Below, piece by piece: positions 9,292-20,081 of a stretch of DNA of 64,000 nucleotides. This DNA comes from Phytophthora quininea. Its lineage: Eukaryota; Oomycota; Peronosporomycetes; Peronosporales; Peronosporaceae. Made by a program: the position numbers and the translations under genes. The stretch is taken from assembly GCA_011947345.1 (NCBI GenBank), contig JAAVTG010000586.1, forward strand, positions 558,001 through 622,000. Direction: 5' to 3'. The notes under the pieces are model-generated. The model saw only the letters and a list, made by a program, of their open reading frames with translations, had not been told where the DNA came from and searched no databases. Position 1 is the first letter of the stretch, and each line of letters opens with the position of its first letter.

Positions 9292-11315
9292 ATGACGGGC
9301 CGCAAGCAAGATCAGCTGTGGGATGAATTCACCATCGTGCACCAGCGAGGCCCTGACAAACCACATCCTGATGTTTTATGCCCCCACTGCAGAACGTGGC
9401 GTGTTAACAGTGCCCAACTCACTCGAGACTTAGTCCGTCACTTCGAGAGTTGTGATTCAATACCGACGGACGTGAAAGCGAAACACAGCACCCGTATCGC
9501 GAAGCTGAAGAAGGGTAAACGCCGTTCCTCCAATGGCGGAGCCATGTTTTCTCCGGTTAAGTCCCGCAGAACCAGCTACGGCTCATCGACCCACCAGACC
9601 CCGGTTTTGAGTGACACCGAGATCCACGAGGTTCATGTTGAGCTTGCTAGAGGGTTTTATACGGCTGGGATACCTTTCCGAGCCATCGAAAACCCCATTT
9701 GCAAAGCGCGTTTACTCGTTGTAACCCGGCCTTCCGACTGCCTACACGTCGTGCCCTTGCGACGAGTTTGCTGAATGAGGTATACCAAGTAGAACGTTCT
9801 GAACTGGCAGAGATTCTCAAGCCACAAAAACGCCTTACTTTGGTTACCGATGGCTGGACGAACACATGTCGTGAGAGCATTGTCAACTACGTCCTGACAT
9901 CGCCGAAGATGAGGCCAATGATGTGGTCGTCAGGGACGACTGGTTCTGCCAATCACACCGGAGAATTTATGGCTGAAGAAATCCTGCGAGTTATTGGTGA
10001 AGTTGAAGAGTTGGCTGGAATAGGAAAGGTGACTTCCGTTGTCTCTGACAATGCGCCGAACATGAGATTAGCTGGGAAACTGGTGGAGGCGAGGCGCCCA
10101 AACGTTGTTTACAGTGGGTGTGCTGCCCATGCGATGAATTTGCTGCTCAAGGATATTTACAAGTTACCATTGCTGAAAGAAGTACTACAACAAGCGCTGA
10201 AAGTAACGAAGTTTGTGCGTGCTCGAAATCTGCTTTTGGCTGGAGTTAGGAAGAACAGGATGCACTTTCAGAGGGTGGGCAAGAAGAAGATTCGAGAGCT
10301 AGCACTGCCGGTCGCAACAAGATGGTATTCGCAGGAGAAGTGCATTCGAAGTGTGCTTAGCAATAAATCGCCGCTAACTACAGCGTTCACAAATTCGCAG
10401 TTGATGCGAAACTACGAGGATACTGCTGAGAACAAAGCGAAGTTGGAGAAGATCCAAGATATCGTGAGACCCAGTTCCACGTTTTGGACTAACGCGTGGG
10501 TTGTTCAGAGACTCACAGCCCCGATCACGCGTTCACTCGCCGCTCTCGAATCTGATCTGTGCTCAAATTCGATGATATTGCATGAGTTTGATCGTCTCAT
10601 GCGCTCCCCTGAGTACAAAGAAGACCTTCATGGACTCCACGACAGAACCGTTCAGCCTAAAATCCGGGATGCGATCTCAAAACGCTGGGACTTCGTTTGT
10701 TCCCGATCCAGTATCACCAGCATCGCCTATTTACTGGATCCAAGCAAGAGTCTTTCAGCTTTCGCGACCTTCGAAGGCATTAGTGTTGACAAAGTCGTCG
10801 ATGACGCTGTGAAACTGGCAAAACGCACTGGGCATGTTGCTAACGCTCAAGTGACAGAAGAGGTGTTTGAGAACGCTCTAATGGAGTTGGTAGGCGCGAA
10901 AGATGACTGGGACGTGGACACTTGGAAAGCTAACAGCTCTAAACCACCTCTTGACTGGTGGATTAGAAATAATGTTTTCTCGCGGTCTCCTGTCAAGCGT
11001 TTTGCGCAACATGTTTTGAGCAGCCCCACATCTTCAGCAGCAAGTGAACGTCTGTGGAGTATTCAAGGCTTGACCCATACCAAGCTACGAAATCGTCTGA
11101 GTGTTCCAAGTGTCGAGAAATTGTCGTTCATCCGCAACAACTGTGGCAACAAAAATCGAAAGGGGTTGCCAGTTTATGCTACTCCACCTGCGCCGACCGA
11201 GCGTGACGATGGCGAGGAAGAGGTTGAAGAAGATGAAGAAACGGCGTTTGACCTCGATGACGAGGATTTTGAACTCCTTTTGGAGTCCTTGTCTGACTTT
11301 GACGAAGCCGACTGA
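9292..11315 (+). mobile_element. hAT-family transposase (BED finger, one frame break)
   Basis: The protein starts MTGRKQDQLWDEF with a BED-type zinc finger (CPHC ... HFESC). After a frame break near 9690 the hAT catalytic domain follows: D in LVTDGWTN, D in VVSDNAPNM with the C..H insertion VYSGCAAHAMNLLL, and the C-terminal dimerisation block (LDWWIRNN ... SSAASERLWS) carrying the third acidic residue. The extreme C-terminus is acidic. Terminal inverted repeats and 8-bp target duplications were looked for by eye on both sides and not found, so the element limits are unknown. If the break is a sequencing indel, the transposase may be intact (about 670 residues). Confidence 0.85.
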
Positions 11316-11495
11316 AGCTGGACAACAAGGGGTGTTCGCAAATATGTTTGAGTTCGTGTTCTGGCAGTGCTGAGGTTTCCTGTTTCCACCAGGCTCCAAA
11401 TGAAAATAAATACATAACTGCGATGACCGTCATACTTATTCGTAAGAGTTCCCACTACTTTCCATCTCGCTGTGCCACAAATTCTCTTTCGCTCC

Positions 11496-12868
11496 TTAGA
11501 GACTGCATGACTTCGTGTACGAGAGCCCTGAGTAAACATGGCTGTTGCCGATTCGCGTGTCCGATGCCACCGAGTCTATCTCTTCTTGCCGCTCGAAGAA
11601 CTCGGGCACATTGTTCACCTCGCCGTCAGACTTGACCACCGGTCGGAATGGCACGGGCGCCTCCCGCTTATACCGTTTCTCCCAGTCCACGCTGTTGAAG
11701 AAGGGGTGGTCCGTGATCTCTTGGGCGCCACACGGACCGGAGCCGAGTCGCTTGACGGGGTTGCGGCAGGTCAAACCACGGAGCAGGATCGAGCATCGTC
11801 GCAAAACTCGGACGGGAACCGCAGCGGTAGTTTGACGATGTCCTGGCAGTTGTGCTTGGCGTGGTTAGAATGGCGTGTAGCCTGCCAGCATCTCGAAGAT
11901 GAGGACACCGAGCGACCAGTAGTCCACACCTTTGCCGTAAGGCACGAGGCGGATCAGCTCGGGCGCAACGTACTCAGGTGTACCACAGAACGTCTGCATG
12001 CCGTCCTTACTCGTGCGAGAGACCGAAGTCCGTCAAGACAATGAATCCCTTGTCGTTCAGCAGAATGTTCTCAGGCTTGAGGTCTCGGTACACGATGTTG
12101 TACGTGTGTAAGTGAGAAATGGCCAGCGCGAGCGGAGCAGCGTAGAAGCGCGTTCGGATCTCGTCAAAGTGCATGGCGCGCCGCAGGTGGAAGTGCAGCG
12201 TTCCGCCGTTGTAGAAGTCCGTGACGAAGTAGAGCTTGGCCTCGTTCTGGAAGGTGTACCGCAGCTTGACCATGAACGGGTGATCCACGCCTTGCAGGAT
12301 CCGTCGCTCTGTCTTGGTGTGCTCCACCTGGTTCTTGGCGAACACAGCGGCCTTCTTGATGACTTTCATCGCATACACTTTGCCTTGTTCGCCTCCTGAA
12401 GCAACTGCAATCTGCTGTGGAGTCATCCCCATTGCCATCATCGTGCGAGGACTCAACAGCGGTGCCCCTCTCTGTTGCTGAGGCACTTTTCTTCGTACCA
12501 ACATCACCTTACCGAAGGCACCACGTCCGACAACGCGTAACAGATAAAAATCGTTGATGGTAAGGGTGTCATACTCACGCGTCTTCAGTTCCCGTCCGCC
12601 ATTGCCAATGACAGTATCGTACACAGATTTCTCACGAGGTCGTGGAGAAGGATGATCCGAGGGGCCGTCCCACATCGCCAGCACCAGCTCCTCTGGACCG
12701 AGCCTGCTGTTGCTCCTCCAACAGCGCATTCGCACGGAGTTCACGAGACGCGCGGCGCTGGAATTCATACGGAGTCGGTGACGCTAAGAATTTAAACACC
12801 GTATCCAGCACTTCCTTAGTCGTGTGGGGCCTTCGTTCGCGATCTTGCACGGGCTTGTAGGGACGCAA
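11496..12868 (-). pseudogene. AGC-family serine/threonine kinase, several frame breaks
   Basis: Reading on the minus strand: an N-terminal helical region (TTKEVLDTVFKFL), then a full kinase core with the Gly loop GRGAFGKV, lysine in YAMKVIKK, HRD-type YRDLKPEN, DFG in LTDFGLSHE, activation segment [28 protein letters not shown], and an AGC C-tail (DHPFFNSVDW, then a hydrophobic-motif-like VYSGLSY). This is the PKB/S6K/SGK pattern. Breaks occur near 12705, 12010, 11868 and 11790, and no ATG is clear. All catalytic residues are present, so it is either an intact gene with sequence errors or a recent pseudogene. It sits inside the repeat-rich island between hAT and Fanzor. Confidence 0.65.
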
Positions 12869-13111
12869 ATGCAGCCAAATCCTGCCAGTTGTGGCTCACT
12901 TGGCCTCTTCAAAGAGCTCGACAACGGTGACGATGGCGTCGTTGTCGCCGCTCCTCCTGCACTCGCTGCTAGACTTTGCTTGTGTTTGTGTGATCACGAA
13001 TGTAAATAATAACGTCGAGCTGTGGCCTTTTTCTACATTGCTCAGTACTATTAACTACTAAGCAAAATGTTATTAAGCGTTAGTTAACACTATTAACAGT
13101 TAAGATCGCGC

Positions 13112-13134
13112 TAAGAATCCACCCTAATTCTGAG
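13112..13134. repeat. Repeat motif copy B (inverted relative to copy A)
   Basis: TAAGAATCCACCCT followed by AATTCTGAG is the reverse complement of the 7961-7995 motif with one substitution in the 14-base core. The neighbouring AT-rich stretch (TTAACACTATTAACAGTTAA) also resembles that next to copy A. It lies 90 bases upstream of the Fanzor start. Confidence 0.5.
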
Positions 13135-13223
13135 CAGCCGCGCATGGAAGCCATCAGCCTGGAAGCTCACTGCCTTGTGCCTCCCAACCAAACTGTCGCT
13201 GTGGGGTGCAGACCAAGGGTACC

Positions 13224-15159
13224 ATGGCGCAAAAAGAGAGAGAGGCAAGAGGACACGTGGGGTCGGGGTCGTGCAGAAGACAGCGAACATCACAGCAAAC
13301 CTTTACCGTCAGAAGCCTCGCGCTTCCACAGCCACCCCGAGAAGCGCGCCAGAGGACAGAGCGTGCTCATCGCACTCAACGTCGTCGATCCGGCCCCAGT
13401 TCAGCGTCATCGTCCCAGGCCGACTTTGTGTGTGTCACGGTGAAGACCACCATGAACTCTTTCATGACAAGCACAGCCAGGCAGCTCTATCTTCCATGGG
13501 ACGCAGTGCTACACGATATAAGCAAAGCTGTTCTTAAGGCTTATTTATTGGCGAACATACATGTCCTACGACTTACAAGAACGAATCGTCCGCTTGGAAA
13601 GCTCGGACAAACCTTCTTCTCCAAGTGCCTCACAGCTGCGATGTCAGGGCATCCAACGCTTGCTTCCAGCGCCGATTTGGTGGAGTCGGTTGAGATTTAC
13701 AATGCCTGGCGAGACGCACGAACATGACGGAGCAACAACCACTTCATATCAACGGGCTGGCAGCAGTGTGCAGTCAGGCAGATGGCGACCAGCGCTAGCA
13801 ACGCTGCTTGTGGGAACTTCTATAGACGATTTCACAAGCATCTCCAACGGACATACCAGATCGACGGGCGCAGGGCGTACACAATGCTAAATAAGATTCT
13901 TTCGCGTAACTACAATGGCAACGACACTAGGATCCTGCTGTGGCGAACTCGAATTCCTCGAAACGCTGGTGGGCACTTGGATGAACGAACCCACATGCTA
14001 ATTCCGCTGACTGTTACCTTTCTGTCGAGTGTGGAGAGATTAAACGCAGAGATTGAAGCAGCACGAGAGGTCGACTCTGACAACAATGATGGAGTTGAGA
14101 ACGTCAAAATATTCTCGGTTCTTCCGTTCAAAAGGGGCTTTCGATGCAGTTACTTCAAGATGTGTACTAATGGATTGTGGTCTCTGCTCAAGAGAGCTGG
14201 AGCTGACGTTCCGCCTTTAGCACGGGGACCTGGACAAACTGACACCGTTTGGAGAGATGTCGCTGGCGCATTCTGGCGAAAGCTGTTCCATATCGACAAG
14301 TTTAAGACCAATACCAGACGATTCGCGGGTGAAATCTCCACTGACGGGAAAAGTGTTAGTATCACGCTCAAGAAACCAAAACAGGACAGTGCTCACCTGG
14401 CTCCGCAGCTCTCTGTTTTCGATGAGCTGTAGGGGCTTGACCCCGGCCGTCCAGATCTCTTCGTCGCGACAAACACGCAAGGGGAGAAGATGTCATGTTC
14501 TGGTCGTGAGTTCTACGAAGACGCCCGCTATACAGCAAACAATACAACCATAAAAGGCTGGATCGACAGCAATTCAGAGGTGGCAAGGTCGTTTGCAGCA
14601 ATGTCAACACGGAAGACAGCGTCCCTCGAATCTCTCAAGACGTATGTGGAATATGTCACTCCTAAACTGGATCTGCTGCTCGGCTTTGAACAACGCAAAC
14701 CGTTCCGCAAACTATGCTTCCAACGATACATCTTTGACAAGAAGAAACTCCGCGCGCTTTGTTTGCAGCTGACTGCGCATGCTGGTGCGAGAACTCTGAT
14801 TGGCTTTGGTGATTGGAGCAACACCGATCTCGGTGGCCGCATCAAACGCCGCCCCAAAGGCCCAGTCAAAGCCTTCGAGGCAGAGCCGAAGCGCTACTGC
14901 AGAGTCGAATCCATCGACGAGTTCAGAACCAGCAAACTCCATGCCGACTGCCACTCCGAGCTCAACAAGCAGTTCTCTGCAACGTTGCCGTGACGGCAGG
15001 ACGCGGACCCGCAAGACTTACAGTGTACTCCATTGTCCGAGCAATGGCTGTTTTGGTACGACTGTAAACCGCGACGACAATGCGTCTCGAAACATACTAC
15101 TTCTCCTGCAGTACAAGCTGCAAGGTCTCCGACCGATCGCGTTCTGCCGCGGGACGTAG
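13224..15159 (+). pseudogene. Fanzor (eukaryotic TnpB-like RNA-guided nuclease), disrupted
   Basis: Length if joined is about 645 residues, normal for Fanzor. The N-terminal part (ADFVCVTVKTTMNSF ... WDAVLHDISKAVLKAYLL) is followed by a helical region, then RuvC-I as GLDPGRPDLFVA (first Asp), IGFGDWSNTD, RuvC-II as ESIDEFRTSK (Glu), Cys pairs of the zinc finger (DCH, HCPSNGC), and RuvC-III as NRDDNASRNIL (last Asp). An in-frame TAG at 14430-14432 lies four codons before the catalytic Asp codon, in an otherwise continuous frame. Frame shifts occur near 13780 and 14985. Fanzors are nuclear RNA-guided DNA endonucleases spread by eukaryotic transposons. The family call is strong; whether this copy is dead depends on confirming the TAG. 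Confidence 0.85.
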
Positions 15160-15217
15160 CCAAGCCTCAAGTGTCCTGTGTCTGCCCGCGGGTGGCATCA
15201 GGATAGCCGGTGGTCTC

Positions 15218-15239
15218 CAGCATTAACCTGCTGATGCTG
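15218..15239 (+). other. Hairpin just 3' of the Fanzor gene (candidate guide-RNA region)
   Basis: CAGCAT (15218-15223) pairs with ATGCTG (15234-15239) around a 10-base loop, 59 bases after the Fanzor stop. Fanzor and TnpB guide RNAs come from the 3' end of the gene and adjoining sequence. A GCCCGCGGG self-complementary run lies at 15184-15192. The link to a guide RNA is inferred from position only. Confidence 0.25.
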
Positions 15240-15258
15240 TAGGAAGGAGTAGCTACTA

Positions 15259-16857
15259 CAGGCTACGACGTTGTGATGTTACACACAAGGTTTTTCTCTT
15301 GAGTATGGGAAGATGATAAAACCTTGTTCGACAAAAAGTTGTTACACAAAATATATTGACCAATCATCTATAATCCTGCCTTCTCCCAAGCCGACAAGAT
15401 GGTCGTGGTGCTGACCGAGTCCCAAGCACTTATCACCCGCGTTGCGATCTCCTTTCTTTTGTCAGCTGCTGGCAAATTCATCCGTGCTAAAAGGCGCTCT
15501 CGTAGGTGTAGACTAGAATTGCTCTGCGTGGCCTCAATTTCGGCTTTTAATGCCAGCGTGCGTAGTCGTTCCTTGAATGGGCCCATGATACCGACATCTA
15601 ACGGTTGCAGCACGGATGTCGTATACTTGGGCAGCGGGACAACCTCCGTGCCGTATTCTGCCAGTGCTGCTACTGAATCGTCGGAAGCGTGGCATTTCAA
15701 ATTGTCCAGGTAGAGAGCCAAAGCATCAGGGTATTCTTCAGCAATGAAATCGCCCCACAACCGTTCTATAAATGCCTCATGCCATGTAGCCTTGTCCATC
15801 GACGACTTTGCCTGCACGGCATACACAGCGCCGGAAGGCAGCGTCTTACACTCCTTTTCCACGCTACCTCTGGGGTCGCCTTAAAAATAATGAGGGGCCG
15901 AAGTTTTTGTCCGCTGGCTGACACGACTAGCAGCACAGTGACTCGGTAGGAGTGGCTGCGTCCGCAGACTTTAGCCGATTTCTTACGTCCTTTCTCAGCG
16001 ATGATGAGACCAGCGATGTCATCAAAATATACGCCGGTCTCGTCGGCGTTAAATATAGCATCAGGGGTATGCGGCTCGAACGGCAGCGCCGGTTTCAGCA
16101 GCAAAGCTGCTGCTGCTCGCTTAACTGCTCGGATGACAAAATGCTTTTCGTCGGACGGCGGAAGGAGAAACCATAGCGAGCTACCAAACGCTGCACAAGC
16201 CGCTGCAAGCTGGAAAACTGTCTTGTTGATAGATATTTTGCAGTCCACTCACCAAAATCCTCGCGTAAAAACGCAATTACATAGCTAGTTTTCAGGCGGA
16301 AAATATGCACGGCGCATCTCCTTCACCCACTGGATAACGTCGTCGCTATCCAGAAAAGATTCACGTCGCCCTTGGCCTCCTTGCGTCACCTTGCTTTTCT
16401 TGTTCTCAGCTTCACAGGCCGCTTGGAGTTTCACTCGCTGCTTCTTCCAGAGATGTATGCTCTGTGAATGGATCACGTTGTTGTCTCGCGCGATGGATAC
16501 AACACTATCACCGCTTGCTAGTTGACGCACAACGTCCAGTTTGAACGCGTTCGTGTACACGCGACGTCGCCCGCCGGTTTTTGGCCGTGTCACTTGAGGG
16601 TCAGGCCCAGATTCGGGCTCGTTCTCGTCGCTGGAAGGCGATTTAGAGGCAAAGCAGCTGTCATCTTCAATGTGCCAGGCAAGCAAATGAGCAGCGAAGT
16701 CTTCCTCCATTGCTGTCGGGTTCAGGAATGCCAGCAGCTCGCCATCTATTTGACCTGCGTGGTGATTGGCTAAAAGTTATGTTTTCAGCTTTGAGGTTAA
16801 CCGATGAACCTCGCGTATGACAGCTTTTCGTCTGTAATATCTATCTGTCGCAGCCTG
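15259..16857. mobile_element. pogo/Tigger-type Tc1-mariner element
   Basis: A minus-strand pogo transposase is bounded by imperfect inverted repeats: CAGGCTACGAC at 15259-15269 and its partner CAGGCTGCGAC read from 16857 downward, with further matches (GAT.TTACA.AC) over about 28 bases. Many Tigger elements begin with CAG. A TA precedes the left end but not the right, so the target duplication is not confirmed. The left end lies 100 bases after the Fanzor stop. Confidence 0.55.
15368..16710 (-). pseudogene. pogo/Tigger (jerky-like) DDE transposase, multiple frame breaks
   Basis: The N-terminus (MEEDFAAHLLAW) is followed by a helix-turn-helix typical of CENP-B/pogo proteins (AFKLDVVRQLASGDSVVSIA, then HLWKKQR) and a second helical part (VARYGFSFRRPTKS). 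The DDE domain has D in FNADETGVYFDD, D in LYLDNLKCHASDDS and the third acidic residue in VLQPLDVGIMGPFK. At least three frame changes interrupt it (near 16290, 16160 and 15840). It is transcribed toward the Fanzor gene, tail to tail. Confidence 0.8.
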
Positions 16858-16884
16858 GACCACGTCCCGGATAGCGGGGGTAAA

Positions 16885-16899
16885 GGGTTAATTCTGAGT
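16885..16899. repeat. Repeat motif copy C
   Basis: GGGTTAATTCTGAGT shares TTAATTCTGAGT with copy A and AATTCTGAG with copy B. It ends 35 bases before the ATG of the next gene, as copy A lies just before the SMG7 ATG. Confidence 0.4.
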
Positions 16900-16934
16900 T
16901 CCTTTTTTAATCTGAATCTGAGTCTTGTTTGATC

Positions 16935-18306
16935 ATGGCCACGGGCACGTACTTGGCGGTGGCGACGCGCGAGGTGGCCAAGACCATCTCAGAGAAGTGC
17001 CAGGTGCTGGGCAAGATGCTGGACGCCTCGCGCGTGAAGCTGCGCAGCGCGCAGGAGGTCGCCCAGGACTCAGTGTTCGCGCAGACTCCGGTACGACATT
17101 TCATTCTTTTCTGGTACAACTAGTCTGAACCATTTTACAGCTTTTGCAGGAGATGAACCGTGTGTTCGATCAGCTGCAGAGTATGTCAGTAGACCCGACG
17201 ATGGTGGGAGGCGAGCGCGGCAAGACGTTGTTTGACTTTGTGGACGCCGAGACGGTGCAGTCACTTCAACAGGATGCTCTGGAGCAGACCGAAGAGTGAG
17301 AGCAGGCACTGCCGATTAGAAAAGAGTATGGTTGGTGAAGCCTATTATTTGTTTTATTGCAGAGTGGAAGAATTGTTAGCGGCTCATGAGCATGCGATCA
17401 TAAGGATCACAGTCATCTACAATTTCTTCTGTGTGTTCGACAAGACCCACGGGGTAGCAGTTCACGAGCTGGTGGGGAACACCGAGAAATTGCGACAATT
17501 ACGTACGCTGTCTGGATATTGCCTGCCTCACGAAGTTGATTAACCATTGGTGCTGTGTTTGTCTTCGAGCAGAGAAGCAGAACCCAAGCCAGTCGAAGAA
17601 TTATACGATGCTGCAGTGGGTGGTGCTTGGAGTTGGATTTTCTTCTTGACGATAACAGCGGATAACCACCTCGTTGTATTGCGCCACAGGTGAACTTCTT
17701 TGTGGATATGGAGCAGTGCGATCGGTTCTTGTTGGAATATTTCACGACCATCAACGATATCTACCCTCAGTACGTATCTGGATTGATAATGACAGTATCA
17801 TCGTATCCGCGTTGCTGAATGGATGCTTTCTTGTTTCCTTTTTCAGCTACGAAGTGATTTTTGCCGACGTGCAGCTCTTATACGACGAACTGCAAAGTCT
17901 TCGGGACTTCTACCGCCAGTTCTTGACCTCGTATCAGTCCGTTGGGGCTGAACTGCTGCGACGAAAGCAGTACGAGAGTAAAGTCGCTGCTGTTGTAAGT
18001 TGGGCGACGCGTTCGGTGCAGGAAATGCAGTTATCCTCTAATGAGGTTGTTGAGTTGCTGGGTGCTGTAGATTGAAGAGACAAAAGCGAAACTTGCAGCG
18101 CTTGAGCAACAGGAGATCACTCTACGCACAGCATTTTGCGAAGAGCGCGCCCGATTTTTGCCGTCCACACTTTGCCCCGAGATTAAAGTATGCGTGAAGG
18201 TTATTATGTGCGCTTGCAGCAGAATATTGACTCCTTGCTCGTCTGTTAGAATCTGCCAGACAAATACCTCATCGTTCGAGAAGGTGATGGCGAGGAATCG
18301 CAGTAA
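16935..18306 (+). CDS. Autophagy ATG17/ATG11-domain scaffold protein
   Basis: A multi-exon gene with short introns. Exon 1 (16935-17090) starts MATGTYLAVATREV; exon 2 (17141-17295) reads LLQEMNRVFDQLQS; exon 3 starts at 17363 (VEELLAAHEHAI). Later exons give FVDMEQCDRFLLEYFTTIND, YEVIFADVQLLYDELQSL and DFYRQFLTSYQSV, then ALEQQEITLRTAFCEERARF ending in LPSTLCPEI and a last exon NLPDKYLIVREGDGEESQ. The helical layout ending in ERxxFLPxxLCP..-LPD is the signature of the APG17 domain (ATG17/ATG11/FIP200), the scaffold of the Atg1 kinase complex. The region 17410-17690 has an unclear exon structure. No frame break is needed in the resolved exons. Confidence 0.55.
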
Positions 18307-18471
18307 TCATCGTACCAACACGTTTTCTTCATTTATGGATAAAACTACAGCCATGCACTCTTCTCTATGAGCCCAAGACTCTTGCGGGAAAACTCATTCG
18401 ATCTCGTGCCCAAACGCAGGCGGGGTGCAGCCTCGTGCAGTTTCAGCTAACCCAGCAAAAAAATGAATGCT

Positions 18472-19916
18472 CTACTTAGCATTCTTCTTCGGCTTGTACA
18501 TGTGGGTCTTCACGACAGTGCCTTCCTTGGCGCGAGACACAGCCGCCTCGAAAGGGGATTTTGACGTGATGCTAGCTGCCTCCAAGCGCTGCACGTCTTC
18601 CACAGGGATGTTGAGCGCAAGTTTAACAGGCTTGAACCGCATCAAGATCGACTGCGTCAGAGTGAACACGTTGGACGTCACCCAGTATACGAAAATGCCC
18701 TGTTTCGTCAAGAAGATGGTTAGATTCACAAGACGAATCAAACAGAAATGACGCCGGTACTTACGGATTGGAAGTTCATGGTAAGAGGCACCATGATCAC
18801 TGCAAAGCAGCGCATGCCGAACTTCATCTTGTCCTTCATCTCACCAGCCATAGCATCACCTCCAACCTCAACCGACGCCACCATCAAGGCCGACGAAATC
18901 ACAGGAAGTGCGTAGGTAGGGTCGGCGACGGACAGATCCTGAACCCAGCCGATACCTTCGTGTGCGTACTCTGGGAAGTACTTGGAGATTTCTTGCAAGC
19001 CCCAGAAGAAACTCAGGAACACAGGGATCTATACAATACCACACTGTCAGAATAAGCCTGCATACTCTCTTTGGACTTGCTGCAAACAATTCGCACCTGA
19101 GCCATTGGCGTGAGCATGCTCTTGAACGGGTTCACGTCGTGCTTCTTCATCAGCGCCTTGTATTTCTGCTGGAACTCCCTCGCCGACTCTGGGTTTTGGC
19201 TCGGGTTCTTCTCGTCCATCTCTGCCTTCAACTTCTCCATGTCGGGCTGGAACTTTTTCATCTTGGCCGCGTTCCTCATCTGCATTCACAACTTCGTAAG
19301 CGATGCATTCCATAAACTATACACTGTAACACTGACCGAAATGACCGTCACTGGGAAGAAGATCGTGCGCACAGCCACCGTCGTGGCGATGATCGTGGCC
19401 CACCACGGCAGTCCCGTGGTGGCGTGGATCACATCCAGTGAGCGAATGGCAATGTCCGACAGCGAGTAGCCCAGGTCGGCAACGGAGGCGTAGTCCACAG
19501 AGCCAGCAGCCTCCAGAGCCTGGTCGATGGCGTCCGCGGCATCCGTCGGGACGTCCTCAAACGAACTGCAGCGCAATGACACATTCGTCAGCCTGTGTGC
19601 CATCTCTAAACCTCCAGAACTCAATAGCAGCATCGTACTCTGTCAACGGTGCGGAAGAGAACGACCGACCGCCGAAGTTGTGCGTGGGGATGAGCTGCAC
19701 GGCGCCCAGTTGGGCCGCGTGCTCGAAGCGCAGCGTCCGTCCAGCCTTGGCCAGGCGAGCACCACTGTTGTGAGGGAAATGCAATGAAGTAGACGGTTAG
19801 ATGGTGGCTTAACTGTGACGAAGATCACTGCAATGGAGAGCAGCAATTTACCTGCGGCCCATGGAGCGAGCCATGGACAGCGCGGCCGGCTGCAAGCGAC
19901 GCACGGGGAGCACCAT
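18472..19916 (-). CDS. OXA1: Mitochondrial inner-membrane insertase OXA1
   Basis: Six or so exons on the minus strand. MVLPVRRLQPAALSMARSMG is a mitochondrial presequence. The YidC/Oxa1 core follows: TGLPWWATIIATTVAVRTIF (first helix), the matrix helical hairpin (KMKKFQPDMEKLKAEM ... KYKALMKKHDVNPFKSMLTP), IPVFLSFFWGLQEI, MRCFAVIMVPLTMNFQ, and GIFVYWVTSNVFTLTQSIL. The protein ends in a lysine-rich tail (MYKPKKNAK) that could contact the ribosome. OXA1 inserts mitochondrially made subunits of complexes III-V into the inner membrane. Splice sites keep phase throughout. It converges with the autophagy gene, 165 bases apart. Confidence 0.9.
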
Positions 19917-20081
19917 CGTGTCCGCACAAGTCTTGGTTTGTGGACGGTATCACATGTAGCATTACACCGACACGATTGGCCGAAAAGGAGCTAAGAATGA
20001 TGGTGAGATTCCAGTGTGGTGCAACTTGCACTTGTTGCACCCTTGCGATCAATGAGCTAACTACTCGACCACTACTTAATA

